From: Klebsormidium nitens
Lineage: Eukaryota; Streptophyta; Klebsormidiophyceae; Klebsormidiales; Klebsormidiaceae
Direction: 5' to 3'
DNA: 64,000 nt
Assembly (NCBI GenBank): GCA_000708835.1
Contig: DF237023.1
Span: 124,001 to 188,000, forward strand
Shown: one piece after another, positions 47,555 to 60,700 of the stretch
Position numbering within the stretch: position 1 is the stretch's first letter
Layout: each line of letters starts with the position of its first letter
Position numbers and translations under genes: made by a program
Notes under the pieces: model-generated
The model's input: only the letters and a program-made list of their open reading frames with translations
The model's database searches: none
Told to the model about the DNA's origin: nothing

Positions 47555-50510
47555 GCGCTCAGATTAAGTTCCACACCGCAGTCAGGGTAAGCAAACTTTG
47601 ACCGGAGGCGATTGTACCGCCGAGGGGCAAAATCGGCTGACCAGCTTTCTCAATCAGTAGTAGTCTTCGCAAAGGAGAACCGCCCGAATTCCCAACTGAC
47701 CCGATCTCGCTTCTCGAGTTCTCCGGTTGTTGCTCGTTATACTCTGCAAGAATGAACCCTTCGTCGCTTCTCAACGGCCCAGGTTGTTGTCCTCAACCGC
47801 CGCTTTTCAGAGGCCCCCTCCCTGTGTCAACGGCAAATAAAAACGACAGCCGGCTGCCCAAAGTTGGCAGCAAGTGTCGAGGCCCCTCCGGAGGTCGCAG
47901 TGATTGCTGGAGACCTCGAAGTAACCTGGAAGGAAAATTCTAGCAGGTAAGAGCTCATCGGATGTACCTGATGAGAAAATTAGTGATTGTGACGATATTT
48001 TAACCACACGATGCTTAGTCTCCGCAGAATTCATTAGATATAAGAGCTCGGAAGCACCCTCGACTCTGGGTCCAGCATGTCTCCACTCTATGATTGCATC
48101 GGGTAAACCACACGGCGGTTGCAACAATTCCTGTAGAATTCCTCGGAATCCAATGGCAGATCAATAATCCCAAAGGCATAGCAGGAGAATTGTTACCAAC
48201 TACACGGAAAGATGCTTCTTGTCTTCCGTGTAGTCAACAGTCAACGCAGTCAACGGAGCCGCTGATGCTCCTACAATGGAGATAGCAAAGAAATTTTGCC
48301 TTGGTCTGAGTACAAAAGACCGATAAATGGTTTACGGCAAATCCACACTAACGCTACGAGTTCGAAGGAACGCATCGGAACTCTTACCTTTGGCATGATC
48401 CGTTGTTGTGGGTAGGGCCAGGAAGCAGAACTTGCACGGCCCTTGGAAGGGGACGGGAAGTGCAGCTGCAATACAAAGAAGCAAAACTTCAAACGGAACT
48501 AAAGAGCAGCTACTCAAATTCCTCAATCCGATGGTGACTGTACGCTCGGCAGGTGCCAACCGAGAACTAAACAAACGCCGGCCAGCTTCTCGATGGCGAG
48601 TCGACCTTCAATTCTGTCTTTACTGATCAGGAGAGCCTCCAAACACGGACACAGACTGGAGAATATTCATTGCTGGAGACTGTTTACCTCGACGAGCGGA
48701 CACGAAGGAAGGACAACATTGGTTAGGGTCTCCGAGGGTCCTGAAACTTGGACCAATCTTACAGACGTCCAAGCCCTCCTGCAAGCGAAGGGAGGTTTTC
48801 GAAGGCCTTTGACAGACTATCAGAGGCATGTTCCGCTGCCAAATCCTAGAAATCCACCCGCTGGATTCTCGACCCTTTTCTAGCTTCAGCGCAGCTTTCG
48901 AACCGCCACTCAATAAAGTGGGAACTTTCAGAAGCGGGTCCAGCTGCAGGCATCTCTTCGACCTAAAATTCATAAGCTGTAGGGATAGTCTGGTGCTAAA
49001 CAAACATCAAACCCGTAACCCTTGATATTACCTGCTCCAAACCCGTACTCACCCAAAAGCCCCGATTAAGACTGGTAAATATGCCGGTCCACAACCGGAG
49101 ATTGTTTATTCCTAGCCGTTATTACTCCCAAGCGTGAGTCAATTTGCTAAAACCTCACCGTTTCTGGCATCCGGCCAGGCCATTATCAATGTCCACGGCA
49201 ACAGATGCAGGTCACATGCTTTCTCTGCGCGTGTTTGAACTCCCCCGATCGCACTTGGGCTCCCCGCCATGTACTGAAAAGGAGGTACGACTCGTGCGTC
49301 TCCTCATCACCGTTTAATTGGTCTCTGCTGAGGAACGTTTTTGGGTGAAGGCATTGGAAATGGGGTCCAGGACAGGCACACAGTCTCCTTGCAAGAAAAC
49401 GGACGGGAAAAATCAGCTTAGTACAGTCTCGTTTTCAGATAGTCTCATGTTCAGATCTACTGTTTCCAAACCCATATCCAATCATAAACGGTGTTTCCCT
49501 TTCAGACTTTCACCAATGACAAAGTGACAGGGGACCGTATATCACTTGCGAGCGGTTGGCTACTAGCTTTTAAACGAGTCCTTGTGGGCCACCAAAATAT
49601 CTGCCTTATCCGCTACAGTTGCACGGGGGAGAGCAACCTAGAGGCCAGGTAAAAGTGAAAAGGCACTATTCTGCAACTTATATGTGATCAATTTCGATAT
49701 GATGCCCTTGCTGGCGTAAATCGCCCCACCAGTGTGGCGCCTCATGACACCTTTGAGGCAAAAAGCTACCATACCAAATTAAGGTCGAATCGTCCATACG
49801 ATGCAAGAATGATGCAACAGAAACTAGACACGACAACAATTTTTCAGCTCATGAAAGGACTCCTTCGGAAACCTTGGCCTCCACCCAACTGCTTCACCCC
49901 AGAACACGTCACTACGTTGCTGAGATCCAAGCGCTGCGAACCAGCTTTTCAGATCTGAAAGGCAGCTTTGCTCTGAAAAACATGTTATGCCCTAACGGGG
50001 CAAGAGCAAATGATATGATGTCATTGTTCCGCACATCCTCCAAGATACTACCACCCTTGAATCCAGAGTTCCTTTATGCTTGGTCCCAAACTTGTCCAAC
50101 AAGCAATTGACCCATCAAGAACCCAGGCGTTAGAGGGGACCCCTCAAGCAAGATGTTCAGGCTTGATGGATCCAATCAATTCTAGAATGAAGAAGGGGGT
50201 CCCTCCCCACGACGTTGATTCTGCAAAGAAAGAACCTTTTACAGTGGTGCGCTTTCTGCCCTCTGTCAAGAAGGGAAGCTTAGAACATCAGAAATGGGGC
50301 AAGTTTCCTCAGAGTTGACAAGATGGTTGTACATCACTGATGACATACCTTGCTGGCCCCCAAATTGTCAGCATTCTGAATGAGCTCCTTGAGGATCATG
50401 GTGCCCTCTGGGTAGTTCTGCAGCACCTCCATGATCCTCTGTGTCAGGTCCCCTTTCTGGCCAAAATCCTCCCAGTCCTCCTGCAAACCCTGAACACCGT
50501 CACTTGCCAT
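47555..50510 (-). pseudogene. truncated second copy of the sacsin-like gene 5' part
   Basis: Homologous in order to the main gene. 50510-50349 matches exon 1 (same 162-nt length, same donor). About 49340-50348 matches intron 1 and the exon 2 acceptor. About 49160-49340 matches exon 5, with exons 3-4 deleted. About 48370-48475 matches exon 6, 47890-47940 the start of exon 7, and 47555-47870 a distant part of exon 7 joined after another deletion. Introns are present, so it is a DNA duplication, not retroposition. Frameshifts, stops and deletions destroy everything after exon 1. The exon 1 frame stays open with MASDGVQGLQEDWEDFGQKG and NADNLGA where the main gene has NADDSGA. Confidence 0.85.
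50349..50510 (-). other. intact exon 1 of the truncated copy
   Basis: 54 codons, open, with the same start context, length and GT donor as exon 1 of the main gene. Differences include DDSG to DNLG in the ATP-binding motif. Confidence 0.8.
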
Positions 50511-50995
50511 TGTTGACCATACAATTGTGCCACCCACCGCTTCTCAGCAAAGCGTTATAGGAATCCTTGATGACAGCAAGGCGCCCAATCGTACATCACT
50601 TGGACGGCGCCGAAGAGTTTCTTTGATCTGGAAACTTCCTGATGCTCCCTGCTCCCCTCATCACTTGGCAGGAAACCCCGCCGCCATCAAGCAGCCAAAA
50701 CTTGAAGTTGGCACGTACACTGTACAGTTCTAAATGGATTGTCACCCCTTCAAACAGTTGAACTGCAGGCTGCAGCTAGTAGTAGCGTTGTGGCTCAGGC
50801 TGGTATGTTTGAAGGGTTTGCGCTGATCCATATGGTCTGCGGGACAAACGCAACATGGACCATAATCCGTGTTCTAAACAATTTGAAACGGTGGCGCAGC
50901 TGCCTTTGTGTAGAACCAGCTCACAAACCCAGCCTCTGGAGTTGACCGAAGCCGTGCCAGGGTTATGGTTTTAGGGTTTTCTGGAGATGACCGCC
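50511..50995. repeat. duplicated upstream region of the sacsin-like gene
   Basis: Matches the sequence upstream of 38580 on both sides of the gap, for example CATATGGTCTGCGGGAC versus CACATGGTCTGCGGGAC near 39750. Similarity fades close to the point where the MITE-like element begins in the original (39963). Confidence 0.75.
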
Positions 50996-51583
50996 TGAGT
51001 ACTGAAAGTTACTGCTTGCAAGTTGCAACCCCAGCCAGGGGGCGCTCTGGGCGCACATTCAAAGTGTGGTGGCACCAAAAATTGCCACCTACCCGTCTTG
51101 ACTTCTCCATTGCATTCTAGGAGCAGGCAGAAGTGGCTTCAATCAGCGGAATCTGAAGAAGGGCCCATAACATTTGCCCACCGGGCGCTTACGGGACAGC
51201 TGTTTCAAGAAGAGAGGACAGCGGACAGACAACAGCTATCATAGGTATTTTCAAAGAAGAAGCACGTTTGCTTGCTGTGTAACGAACAGATGGCCTCCCA
51301 AATGCTGCGCAGATTGACTGCTGGGCTGACAAGAGCTCTGCGGTGAGCGGAAATGTTCAGACAGTGGCCACCATTTCTTTTGAGATGGTCAATTGTGCTT
51401 CCTATTGATTCACAAGTCAGGTCCTTCTGTGAGCTTTTCCCAACTCTTTGATGCGGAATGTCTTCATCTCTAATTCCTGTTGGCATACTGCTCCCCACAT
51501 GTGATCAGAGCTCGCACTAAGACTTTGGCCCTCTCACTCTTATTGGAAAGAAGCATGCGTGTTTTGTTTGATTGTACAGGCAG

Positions 51584-51736
51584 GCAGAGGGTGAAGCCCA
51601 ACTAGTGGTGGAAGTGCTCCAACCAGGGCCCTTTGGAATTGTGACCAACACATTTTCAGCCGCTGAAAGAGCTCAGGCCAAAGCAACCATCAAGCGGGCA
51701 CTTGCACAGTGGCAAGAAAGACATTGCAGACGCTAG
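51584..51736 (+). CDS. possible orphan terminal exon, function unknown
   Basis: Preceded by a good acceptor (TTTGATTGTACAGGCAG), it reads 50 codons with balanced composition (EAQLVVEVLQPGPFGIVTNT, then AAERAQAKATIKRALAQWQE) to a TAG. I do not recognise the family and cannot place a convincing upstream exon; a stretch at about 51117-51240 has similar coding character but ends in a stop. It may be the remnant of a gene. Confidence 0.3.
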   Translation, partial: AEGEAQLVVEVLQPGPFGIVTNTFSAAERAQAKATIKRALAQWQERHCRR

Positions 51737-51739
51737 GCG

Positions 51740-53199
51740 TGTCTGCATACCTGTAGCCCAAGGATTCTCAGGACTGCACCTGTTCTGAAAGAGCTTGGTG
51801 AGTTGGATGTTTCTGTGTGTCTGACCTTGTAGAAATTGATAGTGACTATCAAAGCGTGCTTTGAATTGATGGCCTTGTCTTTGAGGTCGATTGTTTGCAT
51901 GAACAAGAACGAATAGCCAGGCTGGGGCCAGAATGAATCCATGTTCTCAGATGCATCTGCAATTTGCAACATGGAACAGCACAAGGTGCCTCTTGTCCAT
52001 AGTGTTTATATTCCCGGCCCAATCTCAGGACTCGATTCACACATGTGAGATTCCATTGTCATAACTCGTGAGAATTTGACTTTGCTTTGCTCTTATCAAG
52101 ATAGATAACTTTGGACCCTGATTGAAACAAGAGTTCTTATTCTTCGTCTCACCAAAAGTTCCTTGCTGCAGGACAACTCTTCTTATCTGACATCCATGAA
52201 TTGCTACATCCGCTCTCTTCACTCAAGAGTGGGGCGTAAACCAGCTTCTAATCAAGGAGCTGTGGATCTTGCTCCTACTTTTAGCACGTCGGTTTTCTTG
52301 ACGAACTCTTTCAGAGATAGATGCGCTCGGCGGGGGCCACTCGGCATCCAGCTTACATTCCCACTTTGTTGAAAACGGCTCGCGGCTGAGGTCCAAGAAA
52401 TTGTGCAGCGGGATTGAAGTTTGGATTTGCCTCATAAGTGCGCATGTTGTATGTGACTTTTACCCGTTTAGCTTGTGCCCAGCTGACAGCTAGGCACCTT
52501 AGAATGATGCATATTATGGCTGCTCACATTAAGTTTGCGTCCTCGCCTTAGGCCGCGCGATGCCTAAGACTTTGATAATGATACAGGCATGATTCGAATC
52601 TGGCCTACTATAGGCGGGCCCGTCGACCTTTGTGATGATGCACGCGGTTTGCATGGACTGCATGCCATGAAGCCGGTCACGGCTGCAGGCTCGAGCTTGA
52701 AAGCTTAACAAGATTCCTATATGGTATCTGCGCCGGCCGGACGGCCCGCGAAATGCATAGGTACCAGCTAGCTGCCAGGCATGCATGTGGATCATGAATT
52801 GCATGACGAGCCTGCATGCTCCTAAAATTTGAGCGCGCTAGCTCTCTAGGTGCCGTTTGTGTAGCGCTGCGGGCCCTTTCAAGCTTGCGACTCGAGGTGG
52901 CAAACGTGTCGATTTTTACACCGTTGAAGCTCTACTATATGAGCCTGCGGCGGCCTTACCGGATTTGCGGCCCGTAACATCAAGATACAGTGTTGATGAA
53001 TGTCGATATTAAAACGACGAACTTCTAGCCACCTTGAAAATAAAGTAGACTCCATCGTCCATATGACCATCAACGATTAAGATCGAAAGAGGTAATAAGT
53101 CAAAGCATCGAACATAAGCGGCACACATGTGGTTTAGTACGCTATCAACGCAACAGACATACAGCCTTTATTACAACGTTAGAAACTCGGCCCACAAAC
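51740..53199. other. intergenic, no gene recognised
   Basis: About 1.5 kb 3' of the Nudix gene. The part at 52500-52900 is dense in GCATGC, CATGCATG and GCTAGC palindromes. No coding region supported. Confidence 0.5.
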
Positions 53200-56100
53200 T
53201 CACGTGGTCCTTCGAGACGCTGCTTCAACGCAACCTGTTCGTAGACTGGATACAAGCTCGACATAACCTTTCTGGTCTGGGTGGATATACCTGCAAGAAG
53301 GGTCCAACGACTGAGCAATCACACCTCCTGCGTTCAGTGCTGATTTCACCGAGTATCTTGCTCTTTCAGGTAGAAGTCAAGACACCTTTCGGGCTGCATC
53401 ATCCTATAGACACTCATACGCGAAAGGCGCCAACCCTCTTTAAAGAACAGCCACCAGAAGCAGAATAGGAACCTCAAAACAAGGGAAGCTTCGGAAAAGG
53501 AAAAGAAGAAGGTCTGTCAAAACTAGGAAGGCGCGTAACATTTGCGTAAAGCCACTAAGATACTGTACATGAAAGTTTCTCATTCCCCCTGGAAACGCTG
53601 CCAGACTTCGGAACCGTTTGATGGCGCGATCCGCACTGTATTTCTTTCCCCAGTCGCTGAAAAGGCGCTGTCCAACGTGGATTGCAAATCTTTTCAGCGC
53701 AGGCATGAAATACGTACCCGTGTCTAACGAGGAAGTCGATGATAACCAACGCGACGTTCGGCTTGTACTCATTGGACTTCCGTATCGTCTCCGCAACACG
53801 GGCTAGCGGCCAAAGCTCGAAAGACTCCACCTCGCCATCTGCGATTGACATCGTGGGAGCGGATGAAGAGTCGAAGACCAAGGTCGAAAGCGGCGGCGGA
53901 TTTGATAGAGCTACCGTAGTGCCTTGAATCAGCATGAATTCTTGATTCACTATGCACTGGAACCAGCTGTGGTTTGGCCTTTGCTTTTTCCTACGATCGG
54001 AGCAATCTGGATTTCTCCCTCAGGTCTTGAGGAGATGAGAACAATGAAACAGGTCCTCTACGCGGGGCGGAGAGTGTAGGCAGCCTTTCCGCGCAAATAC
54101 CTCTGCATCCTGAACACTCCTCTTGGTAAGCGACCGGAACTGGAGTGTCAAAATTCAGCGCCACAGGCGGAAATACTGTTACGACTCTCTCTGTGACGAC
54201 GCGGTTCGAACTCGTACCTTGATTTTTCGGTTGAAAGTCGCTGGGCAGTTTCAGGTCGTAGACAAAGAGAACATCTCGCTTCGCTCGATTCTCGTCGGTG
54301 ACCATCTCGTATGATACCGTGCCCGCCGCCGTCGCTCTGCGAACCACTGAACATGTTGAGTCCCTCAAAGACCGGTGTATTGAAAACGATGCTCAAGCGA
54401 CAAGTTGAGTTAGCTAGAAGTTTAAGCCGGGTGCGGCTGCGGAGCGAGTATTCTAGCTTTGCATCCGTCTTTCCGCCACTGCTCTGAAGCTCGAGATGCG
54501 CTTCGAATCCCGACATGCGGTGTCTGCTTGGAGGAACGCGACTCGTCATTTTCTGTGCAGGTGTCACGAACGAGAAGCATGTTCAATGACGGCTGGATAA
54601 AACGAACGATCATGATTTTCCTTGCGGTTTGTGCAAAAGGAATCTGGCACCAAAAATATGAACTCCGTTCTTCTCATCATTTGCCAGCATCATTCTTCCG
54701 TCACTCTCTAGAGTGAGTTGAGCATCATAGAGACCGTTCGAGTATTTGCCTGGTTGGATAACAGCTGCAACAGGTTCACGCAAGGACTACTATCTGAAAC
54801 GAGTGACGTGCCAGAAAGGAAGCGGGTTCATCACGCCTCACCTCCGCGCCAAGTCCGGCGGAATTCCGGCCTCTTCTTGACACTCCTTCACCAGATTGTC
54901 TGCGCAGCTAAGCCCGAGCGGTTGTCCTCCCGCCACCAGGTGATCCAACCGGAGCGGCCAAGTCTGCTTCGTGGCGCTGCGTCGGGCCACCCAAAGGTAT
55001 TTGTTTCCGTCGGCGTCTTCAGTGTAGCCGTTCATATGAACGCCATACGCCTGAGCGAAGGAAACGGTTGGGAAGACAGCCAAGTGGCCGCCGAAGCATT
55101 TTCTATGGGCCGTGATTATTGGGTGGAAGGTGTGGGAACGCCTGCGAGAAGTATATCAGGATCGGTCTGGAAGGACGATAGACCTTTGCGATCAGGCAAC
55201 GGGGCAAATAAGACCCGGGTGGCAAAGTCTTAGTAGCAGTATCCCCCAAAATTCACACATTTAGTTGAATCTTCGTCGCCCTTCTTTACCGGACTCGAAC
55301 AGCATTTGACGTCAATTCGAATCCTAGTCCCAGTGTCTGCTCGTTGGACCTTTCTGCTGACTCACACCTCACATCTTAAAGTATCCTTCGCGGGCTGACG
55401 TCAATAATCGGAACAACGCATGTGGTCCATGTTCCTAATTCATGAGAGTCGACTCCCACCTCGACGTCAGCTACTATTCATTGCTCGTACTTGGGTGTGA
55501 ACCGATACAAAGCCCGATGCCTCCGGTCTCAATCTAGACGCAACGGAGGACTTCGAAAGAACGACTCACGATGATGCCAAAGTGGGGTGCAGCCGCCCTC
55601 TCAAGCCCAAAGTACGGTTTATTGTGGAAGCCTGTGGAAACGGGGTACAGCTCGTCTCGCCAGCCTGTGATGACACCCTTTTCTCTTAGCTCTGAGCAGA
55701 CAGCGGCCACTGCTTTCGTACGCGCCTTTGGGGTCTTCAGGCTCTGATCAAGCCCGATGTAATGTCCAAGCGGGGACCCGTCTTTGGACCGTACAAAGTA
55801 TACCTTGAAAGTATCGTCGAGGAGGAGCAGGTGCTCTGCAAAGCTGCAACAAGACGTACTGTTGTTGGGAGTCGGTAAGATTGTCCGCATGTTTGTGCAG
55901 GTTGTATGTCCACGATACTTTTGGAGTTGCGTCTGAGCTCGCCCTACGCTTGAGTCACGCCTTGATAAAAGCAAAGTGGTTTCTCGTTATCTGATACTTA
56001 TGATGGGGTATGGGGGGTGCATGGAGTGAGAAGTCTTGTGTCGAATGACTGCTACGAATCAGTGCACGCGCTAAGAAGGAAGACATACTGAAGATAGTTT

Positions 56101-57410
56101 TCTTGACCTCTTTTGCGGCTAGTTCTCAGCTCCTAAAGAGGAATTAGAGTAACGCCTTGGGGGCCCTTCCTGTAGGGTGGACAATTCGCATTCGCCTTCT
56201 CAACCGGCAAAAGGACCACTGCAATGACTTCAACAGACGATGGACAAGAATCGCTCCTTCCCGGTTCTTCCCTCTCATCAGTCAAACATTCATATAAGTC
56301 CAGTCGGTCTTCTATACAAACCCCAGATCAGACATACAACAACAAGAGCACACCAGGATAGGAATTGACGTTTACCTCGAGGCAATTCTCAGAAACTCAA
56401 AAAGATGGAAAGCCTTACCTTTCATGTACGTAGCCGAACAACAATCCATTCCCCCGCAGCTCCAGGAATTCTGGTCCTCTGATACTCTCCTACATTCAGA
56501 AAGGCGAATAGAGGTCCTCTCTCTGGCAACGTCGAACACTTTTGATCCTACGAACGCCAATGTTTGAAGCAGGTAGAGTGAACAAGTAAGACATACATAA
56601 CTTTCTGCGACCTGAATCTGAGCTTGTTTGAGACATCAAAAAAGTTTCATAAAGCTGATTCTAGTCCACTTATATCACCTGTGCAAGGCACCTCCTGCGA
56701 TGGAAGCCAGCTTGGAAGAACCATCGAATCAAGCAGGGTTTGCCAGACCTTTTCTTTTGGAGGTACAGCCCGCTTACAATTCTCCTTATTTCAAATACCT
56801 TCCTTCTTTAGGTGGATCAGCTTAGTGGAGTTAAACACTTATAAAGCGGTGGCCAGTGCCCCTGCTGAAGGGGCTACTGCCGCAGCACATGCAAATCATC
56901 TACGAGATCTTACCCCCTTCTCTCGTTGCGCCAAGCAGATGCAACAACGCTGTTCTTCTACTGAAGACTTACCCGGCCCACGTTGCACTCTGCCACTCGC
57001 TGGAGATATCCCCTAAGATCATCGCTAATTGCTCGTTTCCGAGTGCCAGTGGACGGCTTTGATGCTGCTGCTGCTGCTGCTGCTGCTATTATGCGACTAC
57101 TTTTGTAACGTCGACTCTGATGTGGTTGGTGAATGGAGAAACTGCTTGACGCACCTGTTTGTGTTGATCCAACAAGTCCAACAACATGATGCAAGAGGTG
57201 GTGTGCTCTCGGGTCCCCAAATTGCCCTTGATGACAGCTAGAAGGCTGGAGATGGGGCGTTTGGCTGTGATTGCCAATAGAGTGCAAAGGAAACCGACTA
57301 ACAGGCGCTAGTGATTGAACAGAGCAAGCTGCAGGACTGGGTAAAAGCACCTGTACAGCGGGATGCAAGGACGGAGGGATTGTCCTCATGGCCGTAATGC
57401 ATTGCGCCAT
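53200..57410 (-). CDS. Nudix hydrolase of the NUDT20/24 type (TPK-like), organellar
   Basis: Relative of Arabidopsis NUDT20/NUDT24 and fungal proteins with a thiamine-pyrophosphokinase-like N-terminal region (DUF4743) before the Nudix domain; hydrolyses a nucleoside- or thiamine-diphosphate-type substrate. Exons from the 5' end: 57410-56973, 56489-56419, 55843-55570, 55050-54842, 54336-54218, 53838-53718, 53290-53200. All junctions are in phase; 440 residues. Seen: a Ser/His-rich, basic N-terminus of about 120 residues resembling a transit peptide, with a poly-Ala run; AEHLLLLDDTFKVYF; ELYPVSTGF; LERAAAPHFGI; AYGVHMNGYTED; and the Nudix box GGQPLGLSCADNLVKECQEE at about 302-321, its metal-binding glutamates at 317, 320 and 321. 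It ends LVIIDFLVRHGYIHPDQKGY. Confidence 0.93.
57061..57088. repeat. CTG/CAG trinucleotide microsatellite in Nudix exon 1
   Basis: A run of eight or so CTG on the plus strand, read as GCA on the coding strand and giving a poly-alanine stretch before SKPSTGTRKR in the presumed transit peptide. Confidence 0.85.
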
Positions 57411-57713
57411 CGTTCAAAAATACCACCTGAATTCGTGGATCACTGAATGACTCAAGATCCTGGAATCTTCGGTTCTCCCTGAGGCTGCAGTATTATTAAC
57501 CGCTCTGTTGTTGGATCCCAGTCAGAGCTTCAGAGCTCTTGAGATTAACCCCAATCCTTAGGCTTAAGAATCTTGCTCGGCATTACGTATTTGCCCAGCC
57601 GCATTCGTTTGAGCTGGAGCCTGGTGGAGCCAGAGGAATGAAGCGCTTGATCGTCCCAAGCTGAGCCTGATGTGAGGCAGGATTGCAGATGACAGAGCTT
57701 TGCATGATCAATT
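57411..57713. promoter_or_regulatory. shared head-to-head promoter, Nudix and SDR-like genes
   Basis: 303 bp separate two divergent start codons, so the promoters must overlap or be shared. No clear TATA box; start of transcription not determinable by eye. If the SDR starts at its internal ATG (57843) the interval is 432 bp. Confidence 0.6.
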
Positions 57714-60700
57714 ATGGGTGGAGCACGGATAAAGCAGCTGGGTCCTACAAACTCATTGGCGCCAATCGTGGAAGCGGCGGGCATCTGTTCTCAGGTCCCT
57801 TCAGCTCGCCTGCCTTCTCAATACGTTCCCCACTACCACCGCATGTCTCACATTGCAACCTTCCACGAACTTCGCAGCATTGCGAAGTCCAATATCAATT
57901 CCTGCAACAGAAGTAGTAACCTGCACTCTAATGGCGTCGCACGACATTGGTTCAAACAACAGGCTTGGCGTGGCGCTCCTTCATTTACATGTCCAGATAG
58001 GGTACACCCGCCAAAACACGTCCACCGCTTAATGGCACGAGAAGCATATTCAGAGGGGAGGAAAGAGGAGCCAGGGCACCTGTTCTGCTTTGGCTTTGGT
58101 TACACCACCTTGGGCCTGGCAAACACACTCAAAAAGGAGGGCTGGTGAGCTCCCCTCCCAAATGGTACAAGGTGGGATAAGTGGTTGCTGATTGTGGTCA
58201 GCTGATGACTGCCCTGAGTTTGCCAAACATGTAGGAAGGCTGTGGCCAGTACGCTGGGGCTTTGGAATCAAAGAAAAGATGATTGCTCTCTTTGCTGCAA
58301 CACTAATCGTCTGGCGGAGCCGCTTCGAGTATGGTATGATGTGCCATTAGTAAGGTGTTTTGGTTGTATTGACCTGACTTGATTCCTCTCTCCTACTTGC
58401 TCCAGGAATGTGACAGGGACCTGCAGATCAGAGGAGAAAAAGGAGGCGCTCATTGCGAAAAGCCTCCCAGCAGTTATTTTTGACACTGATGGGGAGATCG
58501 GACTTGAGTAAGAACTGCCTCTAACCGAAAGGCCTCCTGGAAAGCGGGAAGCATGTTGTAGCCTGGGGCCACCTGAGTAGAGATAGTCAGGGCGTCAGTC
58601 AACTCTGAACACAGCTAGGACATTGATCGAGCCTCGCCTGAGGGGAAGAGCTTTTACGGATTGTATATTCATGCCAGAACAATCGTCAGAAAAGAGTATC
58701 AATCAGTGGGAACTGAGGAGTGGCGTGAAATTGAGGGTTCCACTTTTCCCCCTGGTTGCCTCGTCAACCAGATCAATCAACTGTGGCAAAGTAAATGTCT
58801 GTGCTCAAGATGCGAAGGATTCCCTTTCAGCAGGCTCTATGATTACTGGTCTTAGAATCGACGTCGTGTTGCTGTGTCAGGTCCGATGGGCTGGCTGCTC
58901 TCCGAAGCGCCACACACCTGATTGCCAGCATCCCTCCTGTTGGTGACTTCGACCAAGATCCGGTGAGTCGTCTCTTCCTTCTCCTTCTCGATCCTTGAAT
59001 TAAGTATTGAGGCTCTGATCACAAAACTATCCCCCTTAATGAAAGAAGAATGACGAGCGAACATGATGCCCGTGGATAAGCAGGTTGCTGTGTCAGCCCT
59101 GAAACGTTCTCTCTGTTATGCCCCTGCCTCATCGCTTCGTTTTAGAAGAGTTAGTAGGTTGTTCTCGAAGTGCAGTCCATCCTTCTGGTATCAGTGCATG
59201 TCAGTGCTTTGAATGAGTTGATAGCAATTCTGAAATACGACCTCTTTGAGTTGTTTGGCATCATACGGATGGTTCAAGTTACCATTATCCACAATGGATA
59301 CGATGTATGTTGGACATGGAATCTTCCCGCTAAAAAACGGGAAGAAAATTGCATAGTCGCCTCGAAGGGCAGCTGCTGCATTGAAAAACCCAAGTCCATT
59401 TCCTGAAAGCTTTTCTTTGTTGTTTCTGAAGGGCAGGCCCTAGCTTTGCATGCCCAACAGATCCACGAAGCAGCACGCAATGGGCTCAGCTGGATTGGTT
59501 ACCTCAGCACGACAGGTGAGACGCAAACACCGCCACCCTCGTCATACCCGATTCTGGTTGCATGCCTTTCTGCTGCGGCCAGTGTAGTGATATCTTGCCC
59601 CTGAAGATAGATTATGATGCGAGATCATGTCTAAAAGCCGTCCTTCAATTGGGATCAACGATCTGGTCATCCACAATCTCTCGACACTATGTCGAGGTCG
59701 ACCTTCCGGCAGTTTGCGTTCAGTTCCCTCCTCGTCGCAAACGCTGCAGCAGACCGCTATTCCAGCCCAGGCTTCATTCTGCGTTTCAGCAGACTCCAGT
59801 GTCAAAGTATCGAATTTCACAAAGACACACGGGCATTATTTTTGCACAGGTGTTTATGGGGACTGGGACGGCGCTTGGGTGGACGAGAGGTGAGCTAACT
59901 CGGCATATCATTGTAGCAACTCCCGGCCCCGTTCAAACCGCTAGGCACGACTCAAAGCATGCAGAGAAACGATTTCCTGCTGACATGAGGACCCCTCTAA
60001 AGCTCACACATACAAAACTTTCTGTCCCCCTTATTTCCAGCATTTTTCCGCAACGAACTGTGGTTCCTCATGTCTCCCCGCAGGTTCTGCTTTTCTGCTC
60101 TCATCCCGCTCCTAGACCTCTGACCCTTGATTCCTGGGTTTCACCACTCCATGTCTGACACCTATCCTTCGAACCGTTTGAATCTTTCTGGTGCGCAACG
60201 ACTTTTCAAAAGTCCGAAGGGTAAACCAATCATCAAACGGCTGGGTTTAGCGTCTGCCGAACCCTCGTGTCTTGGTTTGCAGCACCGAACCGCGACCCAG
60301 CAACGCCCGCGCCGCAGCGCGACTGCGCGCCGAGGAGGCTTGGCTGAGCATTGGCAGAGAAGCAAACGTTCCGGTGCACGTCTTCCGGCTGGGCGGAATC
60401 TACGGCCCTAGCAGGAGGTGAGCGGAAATGGAGCTCGCACCTTGGACGAATGATCGAGCCTTCGAGCAATTTCATGACCACAGAAACAAGGCAGGTATCT
60501 GCAGAATTTTCAGACAGAACGATTAAAGGCAGCCACGCTGAAGGTGAACCCCAACTGAACTCTCTGTGTTTTCAAGCGTCGAGTGCCCATTTGCCGGCCA
60601 AAGCTCTTAATCGAATTTTTCAGAAGTGCTTTGGAGAAGTTCGCAAAATTTGCACAGATCCGATCGCACTTCCCCGTCTTGACGAGGAGATCCTTTCGAT

